Program-made: the position numbers and the translations under genes
Notes under the pieces: generated by a model
Databases searched by the model: none
The model's input: the letters and a program-made list of their open reading frames with translations, nothing else
Told to the model about the DNA's origin: nothing
Shown here: positions 1 through 10,209 of the stretch, piece by piece
Numbering within the stretch: the stretch's first letter is position 1
How the letters are laid out: each line of letters opens with the position of its first letter
Assembly: GCA_032622095.1 (NCBI GenBank)
Contig: CP136066.1
Span: forward strand, 49,510,911-49,574,910
Direction of reading: 5' to 3'
DNA from: Siphonodentalium dalli
Taxonomy: Eukaryota; Mollusca; Scaphopoda; Gadilida; Siphonodentaliidae
DNA length: 64,000 bases

Positions 1-1
1 A

Positions 2-175
2 TTTGTCCTAGCCATACATATTAATCCCACCACTGACCGGACACCAGAAGTTGCATTATTCGGTCGACAACTGACCTATCATAAAATTGTCGAAATCAAT
101 TCCGTGGAACAGCTGAAGAAATGCATTTTTACAGCGATAACGCTATGCCCACAATCAAACTTGGTATTAAAATGA
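2..175 (+). pseudogene. Integrase-like C-terminal fragment of an LTR-type retroelement
   Basis: The reading frame is open from the window edge to a TGA at 173-175, giving about 57 residues with no start in view. The central part reads NPTTDRTPEVALFGRQL, which resembles the conserved stretch near the end of retroelement integrase cores (N..H..T..sP.ell.GR). In those enzymes this segment follows the catalytic glutamate and joins DNA strands during insertion. No catalytic residues lie inside the window, because the upstream part is cut off by the edge. It could also be a chance open frame or a captured fragment. The match is by motif memory only; translating the sequence to the left would settle it. 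Confidence 0.3.
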
Positions 176-413
176 AGTTTATCATCTATTGCACAATAAA
201 AATCTATTAATTCGAGCGAAGCTGCGATTTATGGACACATAGAGACCGATTAACCCACCCATGCGAAGGTGCCACGAAACACGAAAAACTGCGTTCGACA
301 TCAATGTTTACAAATTTAGATTTCTCGATGAATACGCTGGCAAACAACAAGTATTAGGAACCAAATGACGCAGTGGAACACTGCGCACTCGTATTTAGCA
401 TTTTTTTTTTTTT
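176..413. other. No recognised feature
   Basis: AT-rich sequence ending in a run of thirteen T at 401-413. It is not shared with the matching position beyond the right inverted arm, so it marks the outer boundary of the duplication. Confidence 0.5.
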
Positions 414-697
414 ACAATATGGCTGTTTTAGAATGAATACTGTAATGGCGAACACGCAAACAGGTACCGATGTAAACAGCTAAAAATAGACTCGATGTTT
501 ACAATAACAGGATCGATTTCAGCTGATATATTCCATATAATGGGGCGTATAGTATATCAAAATGTAGGATTAGACACAGGAATGTAATATTTTTCCAACT
601 AAGCCGTTCTTATAAGAGATATATCTCAATATCCATAAATTGCTTCTAACAAACAACATAACTAAACACTAAACATTTTTTAAATATTTGATGACAG

Positions 698-875
698 GTT
701 GTCCGAGCCCTTATATTACGAAGTCTGCTGCCGGTGGATGCATATATTATTTCAACGAGTGACGACGCAGTTAACAACCACATTGAAGCCAGACAAGCAT
801 GCACGGACCTGATGTCCGGCCACCTCATGCGGTTCTCAAGCAATGCAGAATTAGAAGCACTCATACCATTGTTAT
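698..875 (+). pseudogene. C-type lectin domain, first exon (left copy, frameshifted)
   Basis: This exon encodes the N-terminal half of a C-type lectin-like domain, a secreted or cell-surface sugar- or ligand-binding fold. It lies between an acceptor ending in ACAG (to 697) and a GTAAGT donor at 876. Recognisable landmarks are GCPSPYI, the GGCIY cysteine, ARQACTDLMSGHLMR (the usual A..C...g..L region) and ALIPLL. Relative to the right-arm copy it has one extra T in the TATATTATTTC stretch (about 742-755), which shifts the frame and gives a stop after CIYYFNE. CIYYFNE itself looks more like the ancestral CTLD text, so the right copy may also have changed there. No signal-peptide exon was found upstream inside the arm. 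The entry phase is 1, as expected for an extracellular module. Confidence 0.75.
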
Positions 876-1085
876 GTAAGTATGGAGTGATGATCCTTTA
901 GAGATACCAATACCGATATTATACATTATCAGAATCACTCAGACTATTGTTTTGTAAGTACGTACTGGTGACCTTTTAGATGTACCCGGCCAGATGTTAT
1001 ACAGTATTAGAAGTACTCAGATCATTGTCATGTAAGTATGGACTGATGATCCTTTAGTGATACCAGGTCCTATTTTATACCAATT
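848..1085 (+). repeat. Three tandem 78 bp units, each with a GTAAGTA splice donor
   Basis: The 3' end of CTLD exon 1 plus its 5' splice site is repeated three times. GTAAGTA occurs at 876, 954 and 1,032, exactly 78 bp apart. Each unit holds the tail of the exon (GAAGCACTCAGA-like) followed by the donor and a CCTTTTAG or CCTTTAG stretch. The period is a multiple of three, but reading through the first donor meets an in-frame TAG within ten codons. The same three units occur in reverse at 18,300-18,545, so the array predates the inverted duplication. Confidence 0.85.
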
Positions 1086-2305
1086 AATTAAGAACATCCG
1101 GAAATCATCATCATTCATATCACATAAGCTTCGCGAAAATCCACGAAATCGATCGTAAAAATGTCTTAACACAATCACAAAGGTCATGATTGAGAACGCG
1201 CATTATTATACACAGTTTGTTTTGGCAACCGTGCAATGACGCTCTTTATAAGAGTTGGTCGTTGGACATTTGACTTGTCCGGTACAAATTAAACACGTAC
1301 TTCCTCCTGTGAAAGTCGACACCTGATCATCACTTCATATTGATTACCTCCTAGGTCACTGCTAATTACGATATGGTATACAACATGCACATATGTTTGT
1401 GTCATTGTGTCAAATGGGCCAGTGTGTGTTTAAGGTAGCGCTGATGTGGTCGAGTTTGCCCCTCGATGAAATATCAGTTCAGCACAACTCTAAAGATGTA
1501 ATGCCAGTCATATCAGTAATATTGGTAATGTTTGAGTTCATATGGAGCTAATTCGCCGTGTCGTCGTGGTATTCGAGAAGAACAAATATTTATAGAAACT
1601 AAATTAAACCGGACTGTTACGCATCATCATATTGCAAATCGGCCGACTTAACTCAACCGAAATATTGTTTGATATTTTATATGGATTGACTTAGCCTGTA
1701 ACTTATATTTTCATCTGATTATCAGGAAGTGTCATTTTTGGGTAAACAGTGTGACGAAAACTGTTATAATATTATATGCCCGCTTGCGTTGGTTAACTGC
1801 TCTGGTTTGTTTTCAACGAACAGTTCGAAGACGTATATTTAACTATTTACAAGTATATCAGCTAAACCTAATGCTAGGTGTCTGTGATGGAAATTCCACA
1901 ATATTTCTTCAAAGTAACCCATTTGAAAAAAGCACACGGACGATTATTATGTGCTGATATCAAACATAATGCATCTACTTAAAAAAAAAACATTTAAAAG
2001 ACATTGGCAATTCAAAATCACGGATACTATCCGAACATTTCAAGGTTGTACAGTATGATTGTTGTCCCTATATATGTGTTATATTGTATGTCAAGAAACC
2101 GAGGAACTAAACACGGTGACATCGAAGTGCTTGCGGCCTCGTGTCTGATTCAAGAGTATTATTGTTATTGACTAAACACATGTAAAGGTTTATGGAAAAT
2201 AAACGTCGGTTTTACTACTTACGCATCACGCGGGTATATACTGCTATTTATTTATATTTTTGAATTATAGAGTTTGCCAAGTGTTAACTAAACTATACTT
2301 TGCAG
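1086..2305 (+). other. Presumed intron of the left CTLD gene
   Basis: Sequence between the donor array and the acceptor TTTGCAG at 2,299-2,305. It is AT-rich and its short open frames look incidental. It is mirrored at 17,062-18,299 in the right arm. The open frame at 1,751-1,957 is conserved as an open frame in the mirror copy (17,410-17,616), but the two differ mainly by chance substitutions and I see no domain in it. Confidence 0.55.
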
Positions 2306-2530
2306 ATCAAGGAGGTATAGGACACTACTCTGTGTTGACGGCAAAGTCAGTGAAGAGAATTGGGTATACAGCGATGGCACACCGATGTCCATGACAGTTG
2401 GATGGCTACCATCGGAACCAAATCAAGAGAAACTAAAATTTGTGCAATGATGTACCGCAGCACAACGGAGGACTATGCTATTATAGATGACACATGTGTT
2501 ATAAACAGCCAATTTATATGCCAGATATGA
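2306..2530 (+). pseudogene. C-type lectin domain, second exon (left copy, frameshifted)
   Basis: This exon encodes the C-terminal half of the CTLD. It begins after the acceptor TTTGCAG and ends at TGA 2,528-2,530. Landmarks are ENWVYSDG (the W.W.DG region), SEPNQ (an EPN motif, which in true C-type lectins is linked to calcium-dependent mannose-type binding), IDDTCVINS and the terminal QFICQI with the last conserved cysteine. Against the right copy it has indels near 2,325-2,345 (gain of GT and loss of six bases) and one base missing in AAGAGAAACTAA near 2,427-2,437, so it cannot be read as one frame. It keeps the C-terminal FIC that the right copy has lost. Confidence 0.75.
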
Positions 2531-2576
2531 GTATATACAGTAAAACAATATTATGCAAAACATGATTGTGTTCCAC

Positions 2577-2900
2577 AAAAATGCCTAAATGAAACAGTAT
2601 TCAGGCATGTGTTCCGTTTATTAAAAAACACTAATGTTGATCAAAAACACCTAAATGAAACAGTATTCAGCCATGTGTTCTGTTTATTGAAAAACACTAG
2701 CGATTTACCATGTGTTCCATTTATCAAAACACACTAATGTTTACCAAAAACACCTAAATGAAACAGTGTTCCGGCATGTGTTCTGTTTATTTAAAAACAC
2801 TAGCGATTGACCATGTGTTCCGTTTATTAAAACACACTAGTGTTTATCAAAAACACCTAAATGAAACAGAATTGAGGCATGTGTTCTGTTTATTTAAACA
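2577..2900. repeat. Tandem repeat of ~104 bp downstream of the left CTLD
   Basis: The phrase CCTAAATGAAACAG starts at 2,584, 2,650, 2,753 and 2,857 (spacings 66, 103 and 104), each time followed by a CATGTGTTCTGTTTATT-like stretch and an ACTAGTG/ACTAATG motif. The mirror region at 16,561-16,800 has fewer units, so array length differs between the arms. Confidence 0.8.
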
Positions 2901-2940
2901 CATAGTGATTTTACCATATGATACTATTATATATATAATA

Positions 2941-3539
2941 CTAGCAGGTTAGCCCGCCACTGGCGGCAATCGTCAGAAACATGACTTTAATTGTTTGGGT
3001 TAATTCTGTCTTTTTTAAAAATATTTTTAAATTTTTTATTTTTTTATTTATTTTTTTAATTAATCTTTTAAATTAATTTTATAATTTAATTTTTTTTTTT
3101 CAATGAGTTAATTCTTCCTTTTTAATCAAGAGAAATGATGGTACCCGTCCCGTGATGGTACCCGTCCCTAAAGAGGTACGATTTACGGTGCATCGGGCGG
3201 AAAAACTGACGCCGATGAAAATCTCCCCCATTCCTAGGAACCCAAAAGTACGAAGACAGACATAAGAATCACACAACACGCTCATGTCTGGATACAAACA
3301 CGCTCACGTCTGTACCCAGACATAAGAATACACTACACGCATACGCTCTTTATCAACGACACTGCGGATACGAACGCTCTTTAACTATCAACGCGATTAA
3401 ACCCACAGTGCCAAGGACGGTGAATATATATCATTTTGGTGACTGAGAGTGGAGAAGGGGTGATCGGAGCTTCTCCAAAACGGCGCGACGACGCGTGCTG
3501 TGTGCTTTTACCCTTAGATAGTAAGTTTGTAAATAATAG
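2941..3539 (-). mobile_element. Helitron-like non-autonomous element, 5'-truncated copy in left arm
   Basis: On the minus strand the element ends in a stem-loop (GCCGCCAGTGGCGGGC) followed by TAACCTG and CTAG, with T as the next host base. This is the 3' layout of Helitrons: a hairpin a few bases before CTRR, inserted at A^T. The body includes an A/T-rich tract at 3,010-3,100 and a duplicated ACGGGACGGGTACCATC motif near 3,134-3,168. Its 5' end is missing: the full copy in the right arm runs 15,874-16,529, whereas the left arm stops 83 bp short of that TC terminus. Confidence 0.65.
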
Positions 3540-3881
3540 TTCACATAAGTAAATACTATGGATACTATCTTGTCAATTAGACATTAAACATGGTATTTAC
3601 AGTTTTTATTTTGAAGTGGGTTACAAACATAGTAACATCCACGGTATAAATAAGTGTGTTATATACTGAACCATGATCAAACGTATTGACGCGTGTGGTT
3701 TCCATCCTGACAACAAAATCCTTAAAGGGGCCTGCCCAGGCATTTTATCACTTGTGGAAACCCTGCTAATATTAAATTGAATTCATATTTTTAGTGCTGA
3801 ATTTACAAATTTGCTCTCCATTTTTTCCATTCATTGTACACAATTGGACATGAAAAACAAGAATATGTGGAATATATATAG
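3540..3881. other. No recognised feature
   Basis: First part of the spacer between the large inverted arms. AT-rich, with no open frame, splice-flanked exon or clear repeat seen. Confidence 0.5.
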
Positions 3882-4023
3882 AATACACACGTAGTGTTTC
3901 TGAATACCAAATTTACACCACGAGTGGGATTGATGATTTACCACACGAGCTTTAGCGAGTGTGGTAAATCATCAATCCCACGAGTGGTGTAAATTTGGTA
4001 TTCAGAAACACTACGTGTGTATT
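3882..4023. repeat. Near-perfect 142 bp palindrome (foldback type A)
   Basis: Two 65 bp arms (3,882-3,946 and 3,959-4,023) flank a 12-base loop GAGCTTTAGCGA. The arms match except for a three-base symmetric bulge where both strands read CACGAGTGG. The outer stem reads CGTAGTGTTTCTGAATA, and the loop and outer stem recur in a second palindrome at 35,645-35,776. A single strand would fold into a long hairpin. Confidence 0.9.
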
Positions 4024-5279
4024 TTGTTTATACCATGACCGGTACAGGAGCAAAAAATGATATGAAATCGAAATAAACCCACTTAAATTAAGATGATTCT
4101 GTCGCACCATTCACAATCATCCCCGCTGTGTTCCCCACACTTGGCCGTACATCGACGTACACTATCACAGCTGATCAGGCGTATTGATACATTGAATTAG
4201 GTCAACATTCAATTGTACGAATATGGTATCATTGTAGCCAATTCACAATAAACTGTAATAAAACCGCCATAAAATAAACAACATATATATATATGGGAAT
4301 ACGAATTTAATGAATATAAATATAACACATTGTGGGAACTTTTTTTTCTCCGCCGTACAGTCAACAGGAAACCACGAAAGTCATTTTGAAATCCACAGTT
4401 TGTTGTTCGAGTTTTTTACGTCTATTTCTTGAAATATATGTTCAATTTGTTGATCTGGATGTGATTTCCACGGAATTAACTGTTCGTTTTTATCGCATTA
4501 GTGAGTATAATATTCAATTGAATCGAAAGTATCAAATTGTTTTCATCGCGAGTCGCTACATTTTAAAAATAGAGTCATTTTGATCGAGGTCACGGAAGTT
4601 TAATGAAAGGTCAACTCAAATGTAGTTCTACTATGGGTATAAACTTTAACCATTGAAATGCCATTCAAACGTGTTACCCACAGTAGAAACGTGTTACCCA
4701 CGGTCGGACTCCTGTTCACACACAGTAGGGTGTACAGCACAAATTTATTATATAGCATTTTTGTACACAGTACAATAGGGAGTCATGGTATAAAATGATT
4801 TATCAATATTACCCATAGAGTTCATATGAGCTTCTCAAATCAATAAAAAATATACAATAATACAATTCTTGAATTAATTTCTATTGTTATTTGCCCAAAC
4901 ATGCATTTCTAATTTATTCCAAATACTGCATTGTGTCTCCCTTAGTAATTCAGTTGCATGTAATGTTAAATGTAACATGTATCGCTGCAGTCCAATATTT
5001 CACCATCAATTTACATAAGGCGAAATAAAATAACACATGTGTTTAGAGTAACAGGAGAGAGAAAAATGGGGGGGGGGACTGGTAATATTATGATTAATGC
5101 TCAACATTATTTTGGCCATTCTGTTCTGGGGGGGGGGGCTGGAGAGCAAGATATTTGTCCTGGGTGTCCGAGGGTATGGGGACTGGAAGTTGGGTCACTT
5201 CCTAATGCGATTTATGGAATTTAGCTGCATAAAATGACAAAATAATGACTGTTAGTTTTGTTCACTATCTTTTTAAATC
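4024..5279. other. No gene seen; short inverted motif and G runs
   Basis: TATACCATGAC at about 4,029 is matched by GTCATGGTATA at about 4,785, which could be the ends of a small element adjoining the palindrome. Two G runs of eight to nine lie at about 5,066-5,074 and 5,129-5,137. The open frames at 4,332-4,583 and 5,039-5,224 have no recognisable domain and the second is built around the G runs. Confidence 0.4.
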
Positions 5280-6480
5280 AATGGCTCATTCTGGTCACCA
5301 CCCTCCTGTTTGTCATTAGCCGACCCTAAACACAGGTGTTATTTTAGTTAGCCTAATTATGTATACTATTATTTTCCTGAAGTAACATAGCTGGTACATT
5401 ATTATATACCAAATAATAGTGGTTCGCTGGATTTTTTGCTCAAATTAATAATAGTGATGGCATTGTCACTCTTTGACTCACTTGCCAAATAATAGTGATG
5501 ATGAGGATTTTTCTTTGAAAATTAATAATCATGTCATCACTACTATTAAGCAAGTGAGAAGTTCCATAGTAATCTATAAATGTACCCATTCAAGGGAACT
5601 ACTCTTGAGTGCCAAATAACAGTGCAGGGTTGGAAATTTTGCAAAATTAAATAACAGTACAGGGCGGAATAATTGCTAGTACAGGGTGGAACTGCTTTGC
5701 AATTTTCATTCACAACATGGCCATACCGTTACTAATTTTACATACTGTTCCATTGTAAAGTACGTACTTTTACCCCTATGGATATAAAAGCGCAGTTTTT
5801 TCCTGTTAACTTTGTCATGATGCAATTTGTTTCTCCAATCTTGACAGCCACGCTCCATTTTTGTACCATTGAATATTGTTTTGTGGTTAAAAATTAATAA
5901 ATGTACAGGGCCAAATAATGACCATACAGGTGGGAAATTTATTCGGAGTACTGGAACATGTATGCTTATTTGGCACTTGAAAGTAGTATATAAATTGTAT
6001 GAATACACATGGTTGAATCTGACATACCCAGGATAGATAACACTACAAAACATACTCAATGAAAGTAAGACAAAGACTAATATTGTGTTGAGCAGTTTCT
6101 GCTGTGGTCTTTCTTCCATAAACCCAATGGCAATTGCCATAGCTGTTGTGACGATGGACCTTATATTACCAAAAACATATAAACTATTTATCTATAAACA
6201 AGAGATAATACTAAATATTCGGACTCTCAGGCAATAGTGTCAGAATTATTAATTTGCACCTAATAATAGTGTTCACATGATTATTAATTTTGTAGAAAAT
6301 TCCCACTGATAATTTTGAACACTATTAATACTAATAATAGTATTATTTGACATTGAGACATTGACAAGAGCGAAATTGCCATCACCATTACAAATTCCCA
6401 ATTAAATCCCCACCCATAACTATTAGTAGGTCATCACATTATTAAGCACCCAATAGTAACAAATTATAGTCCTGGTATAT
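5280..6480. repeat. Degenerate AATAATAGTG / AACAGTGCAGGG repeat field
   Basis: The phrases CCAAATAATAGTG, AATTAATAATAGTG, CCAAATAACAGTGCAGGG and AATAACAGTACAGGG recur irregularly, in both orientations, from about 5,405 to 6,470. Unit boundaries are not clean. The 144-codon minus-strand open frame at 5,706-6,140 lies within this field; it has no recognisable domain and I do not call it a gene. Confidence 0.45.
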
Positions 6481-6924
6481 CATATGTACACCACGAAGAC
6501 TGGCTGCATGCTTATTTTATGTTATTCTTGCTTTGAACAGTGGTTATCTATCCATGTATACTTCTGTAGTCTGTACTAGTAGGCTACGTAGGAACATGAA
6601 TTTGGATCTTCTGTCAGTTCTGGCCATAAACATATCTGTCCAGGCTTTTCATCAGAATTTACAGATATGAACTGGTTCCGAATCCGAGTATCTGACTACA
6701 GAAGATAGGGGCAATCTCACACGACTTCCCCGTCGAGTAAATGTTGGGCTGAAGTTTGTTTTAATGTGCCGCGAACCTCCCTCAAACCCATCCACATTAC
6801 CAGTGTTTTTTCCTATAGTGTTCTTGAAACGTGTCTCTCTGTGGTGTGACTCTTTTTGGCGTGCCCGTTATTTACTAATTTAGTAACTTTAGGTAATATT
6901 TTACTAAATAACGGGGATATTAGA

Positions 6925-8330
6925 GTTATATTTCTGTGAAAAATTCGAATTCCACCAAAATTGATGCACATTCTTCTGAGATCTTCTCCATGATACAAGG
7001 AATCGTATTGTGTGATTTAAAGACGCCAAATTGGTGTCGTTGGGATGAGAGATTTGGGGGGGGGGGGGCAGTGGGTACTAAATCTGATAAGAATTGGTTT
7101 AGTCGCCGACTGCCACGAAACTTATACAAATTCATCCCCATGGTATGAGGTGTCTAATGGCGTGGCTTAAAGCTGTCAAAAGTGGCGTTATCCGATTCAG
7201 GGGTGCACTGAAAGGGAGAGGGGCACCAAAATTGATACACAATATTTTTAGCGCCAATTTTCACCAAATTGATACACATTCTTATCCATGATATGAGGAA
7301 TCTAATCGTGTGATTTTAAAGACGTCATATTGGTGCTGCTTTGATGAGAGATGGGTGGGGTTGGCACTAAATTTGATAAAAATTTGTTTAGTCGCGGATT
7401 ACATGTAGCACCAATCTTACAAATAATAATCTCGATGATATCAGGAGTCTAATTGTATGGTTTAAAGATGTGAAAAGTGGGGCCATTCGAGTCAGGGCTG
7501 CCTAGATGGTGAGAAGGACACACACACTGATAAACAATATGTTTAGTGTCGATTTCCACCTGATTGATAACATATTCTTCTCCGTGATACGAATAATCTT
7601 ATCGTGTGGTTTAAGTGCGCCAAATTGGTGCCTTTTGAGTGAGAGATATGCAATGGTGGCCCTAAATTTGATACGAATTTGTATACTCGCCAATTTTCAT
7701 AAATTTCATATATATTCATCTCTATAATGAGTCTAAGTGTGTGGTTTAATGGTGTCAAAAGTGGCGCCGCTTCAGTCCGAAATAAGGACGGGGGAGTCAC
7801 CAAAAACTTATAAAAATATGTTTAGTGCCAGTTACCATCAAACTCATACACGTTCTTCTCAAATAATACAATGAATCAAATATGTGCGAATATCTGTCTG
7901 TGTTCTATATATAACTTTAAGGGTACAATCGAGATGGCACCAAGGCGGTCTAAGAGGGGTAACTTTTTACGAGTAAGATAATGGTGCGGGTTAAAATTTT
8001 CTAAAGTGACGTTGTTAGCTCAGATTTTGACCAAATTGATAAATTATTCTTCTCCGTGATATGCGGAATATATACGTGGGATTTAAAGACCCGAAATTGG
8101 TGCTGTTTGTGAGATATGGGGGAGTCTAATAACTTTGATAAGAATTTGTTTAGTTGCCGACTACCACCAAACTTATATATAATCATATCCATTATATAAT
8201 AGACGTTGTTTAAGTATGACAAAAGTGGCGCGGTTCAAGTCTTGCAGGAGGGGAGTTGCACCAAAGTTTATAAAAATATATTTAGCACAGATTCCTCCAA
8301 ATTCATGCACGTTTTTCTCTAATAATATGA
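6925..8330. repeat. Degenerate satellite of ~300 bp units (about five copies)
   Basis: Recurring phrases are CACATTCTTCTC, ATGAGGAATCTAATCGTGTG, AAAGACGCCAAATTGGTG, GATGAGAGATGGGG and ATTTGTTTAGTCGCCGACT. The CACATTCTTCT phrase recurs near 6,966, 7,271, 7,570, 7,848, 8,045 and 8,310. Spacing is 200-305 bp, so some units are partial. The open frames on both strands here are incidental products of the repeat. Confidence 0.75.
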
Positions 8331-8853
8331 TGAATTAAATCACATTTGGGGCAGTTTGGGTCATGGATGGCGAGAGGAGATTCACCAGCATTTATAAGAT
8401 TGTTCAATTCGCATATATCCAACAAAGCTATATATAGTCATCTCCCAGGACATCTCCATGTCGTTCTAATGAGTTTTTGGCGTTCCAATTTCACAATCTC
8501 GACAAATGGTGACCGAATTAAGTCACTTGAACAATTATATCTTCTCAACTGTCATATCTATATGGGGATGGAAATCAAGGCATTCCTATAATGATCTAGC
8601 AACACAGATACATAGAAGAAAGCATTAAAAGTATATTGATATCAATCTATTTAAGAGATACATATATTCATTCAAACTGAGATGATTGCATATTAGAATG
8701 GCTCATGTATATATTATAACACGATTGAGTATGTCGCATTCAATATAGTTTCCACAAAAAAGTAACAATTTCCAAGATATAGTGGTCACAGTGTGCAGTC
8801 AAATATGGTTACTTCTGAGATAAAGGAAAACGCAGTCCGTAGCACATGACTTT
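8331..8853. other. No recognised feature
   Basis: Unique-looking AT-rich sequence. The open frame at 8,346-8,591 has no recognisable domain. Confidence 0.4.
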
Positions 8854-9066
8854 TCAGGATCGTCCAATATTGACATCTGCCAAGGGTATATCTGCCCGAT
8901 ACAGAGGATTTATTTCATTTTTTAGAACAGACTCATCGCCTAACATAAACAAATCAAAATCTCGCTGTGTTGGACACATGTAGCTGCTATATATGCATAA
9001 CATCAATACTTTTAAAATGAAAATGATTAGCCAGTATATAGCACCAGAAGAGAGGAGCACCTGCAC
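8854..9066 (-). other. Possible N-terminal exon of a type II membrane protein
   Basis: The 70-codon open frame has a strongly hydrophobic stretch (IYWLIIFILKVLMLCIY) near residues 11-27, then a hydrophilic acidic segment beginning CPTQRDFDLFMLGDE. This shape, a short cytoplasmic tail, one membrane anchor and a luminal stem, is typical of the first exon of Golgi glycosyltransferases or sulfotransferases. I recognise no catalytic motif and see no convincing splice donor at its end. It could equally be a chance frame in AT-rich DNA. Confidence 0.2.
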
Positions 9067-9970
9067 ATATCTTTAAAACATCTGTATCTTCATGAAGATA
9101 TGATAACTAGATTGATTGATTGGTTGATACATCTCTGTGTAAAACACAATATTTTCTCTTATTTTTTCGATCTAATGTGTTTATGATGTTCATGTTTCAT
9201 GCTATAACGTCTGAAGTATACGCAGTTGTAAATAAATAAATAAATACTTCTTTATTGGTGGGACGGATTAAACGCGATAAACAAAATGATAATCGCTCCG
9301 ACCTGACAAGGTGAGCCACTACTTATATTCCATGTGTAAGAATCATATTTTGTGGTGCCGTTTGGGTATACAATTTATGATAATACGTGAACACTTTGAG
9401 AGCAAGAGTATTCTCTATTCCCACCAAATATCCACAGAGGGTTTCACATCACTTTAACCTGGACAACGCCGAGTAACCCTGCTAGTTATTCATAAGAAAA
9501 GTTAATATTTGTGCTCGCGTCTATAATTGAATTCAAACAATGTATGAACAATGTATGAACTCTGTGCGTATAAATATATTTAATTATATTTTTCATGTTC
9601 TCCAACTCTGTGTACCGAGTATTGGATTAGGCTGGACGATCCCCTGTTGAAGAACTATTCATTCAGACTACATATTAATTCAATTATGAGATCCATTTGT
9701 ATAAGATCTGGTTGGTACCACTTGCTGTGGGTGAAATTTTAAAAGTTGGATTGATTCGGTCCTATACAATCCGATATACCACGGTTAACTTGATCCAATT
9801 GTTGTATGTTTGAACAGATTAAGATATTTTTGCACGAAGAGCATTTAATTCATCTACCTTACACATGTTGATTATTGTATATTCCACCAATCAAAATAAA
9901 CATATTTTATACTGTTGTATTCACTTGATGATATTCCTGGTGCTTTGCACTTTATACACAAATATTCGGC
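9067..9970. other. Retroelement tail remnants, otherwise nothing recognised
   Basis: (AAAT)n at 9,230-9,247 abuts CTTCTTTATTGGTGGGACGG. Read on the minus strand this could be the 3' tail of a retroposed element, but no body was identified. GATTGATTGATTGG at 9,112 resembles the (AATC)n tail of the SINE at 61.7 kb, in reverse. Confidence 0.3.
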
Positions 9971-10209
9971 GTGATTAGAACGCTCTTTATTATATACAGT
10001 TGAATTTAAAGTTGTCTAAAGGTTTCAAGACATAAGTAATTTAAATACTCCAACCATATTCAATTAGTCTGGACATTCTGCAATACATTACCTAGAAATT
10101 TAAGAATTAGCAGCAATTACATAAACATGTAACTTGTATAGGCAAATGTTTTTGTCTGGGCTATTTACTTATAATGCTCAGATCCTAATAATAAAGAGCG
10201 TTCCATCAC
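9971..10209. mobile_element. Small inverted-repeat element (MITE-like), 239 bp
   Basis: The left end GTGATTAGAACGCTCTTTAT and the right end (reverse complement GTGATGGAACGCTCTTTATT) form terminal inverted repeats of about 22 bp with one indel. The interior is AT-rich and non-coding. A target duplication is not obvious. The core motif CGCTCTTTA also occurs at 1,230, 3,345 and 3,373, and mirrored in the right arm. Confidence 0.6.

Larger units (their letters stand above)
414..3539. repeat. Left arm of a ~3 kb inverted duplication
   Basis: This segment is repeated in reverse complement at 15,957-18,971. Homology starts abruptly at ACAATATGGCTG (414) and ends near the AAGTTTG at 3,533-3,539. By eye the arms are roughly 93-95% identical, with scattered single-base and short indels. 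The arm carries, in order, the two CTLD exons, a triplicated 78 bp splice-donor repeat, a ~104 bp tandem repeat and a truncated Helitron-like element. The spacer between the arms is 12.4 kb, so the structure is a spaced inverted duplication and not a hairpin transposon end. The identity figure is an eyeball estimate from a few stretches. Confidence 0.9.

Noticed and set aside
848-1085. Regular repeats resembling a CRISPR array
   Set aside because: Units are contiguous 78 bp copies without unique spacers, contain splice donors, and sit in a eukaryotic lectin gene.
1751-1957. Open frame conserved in both inverted arms as a possible gene
   Set aside because: It lies in the presumed CTLD intron, and both copies being open is explained by recent duplication; no domain is visible.
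5039-5224. Glycine-rich open frame
   Set aside because: Created by two G runs; frame is sensitive to run length and has no start context.
5706-6140. 144-codon minus-strand frame with a hydrophobic start
   Set aside because: It lies in a degenerate AATAATAGTG repeat field, has no recognisable domain and no splice context.
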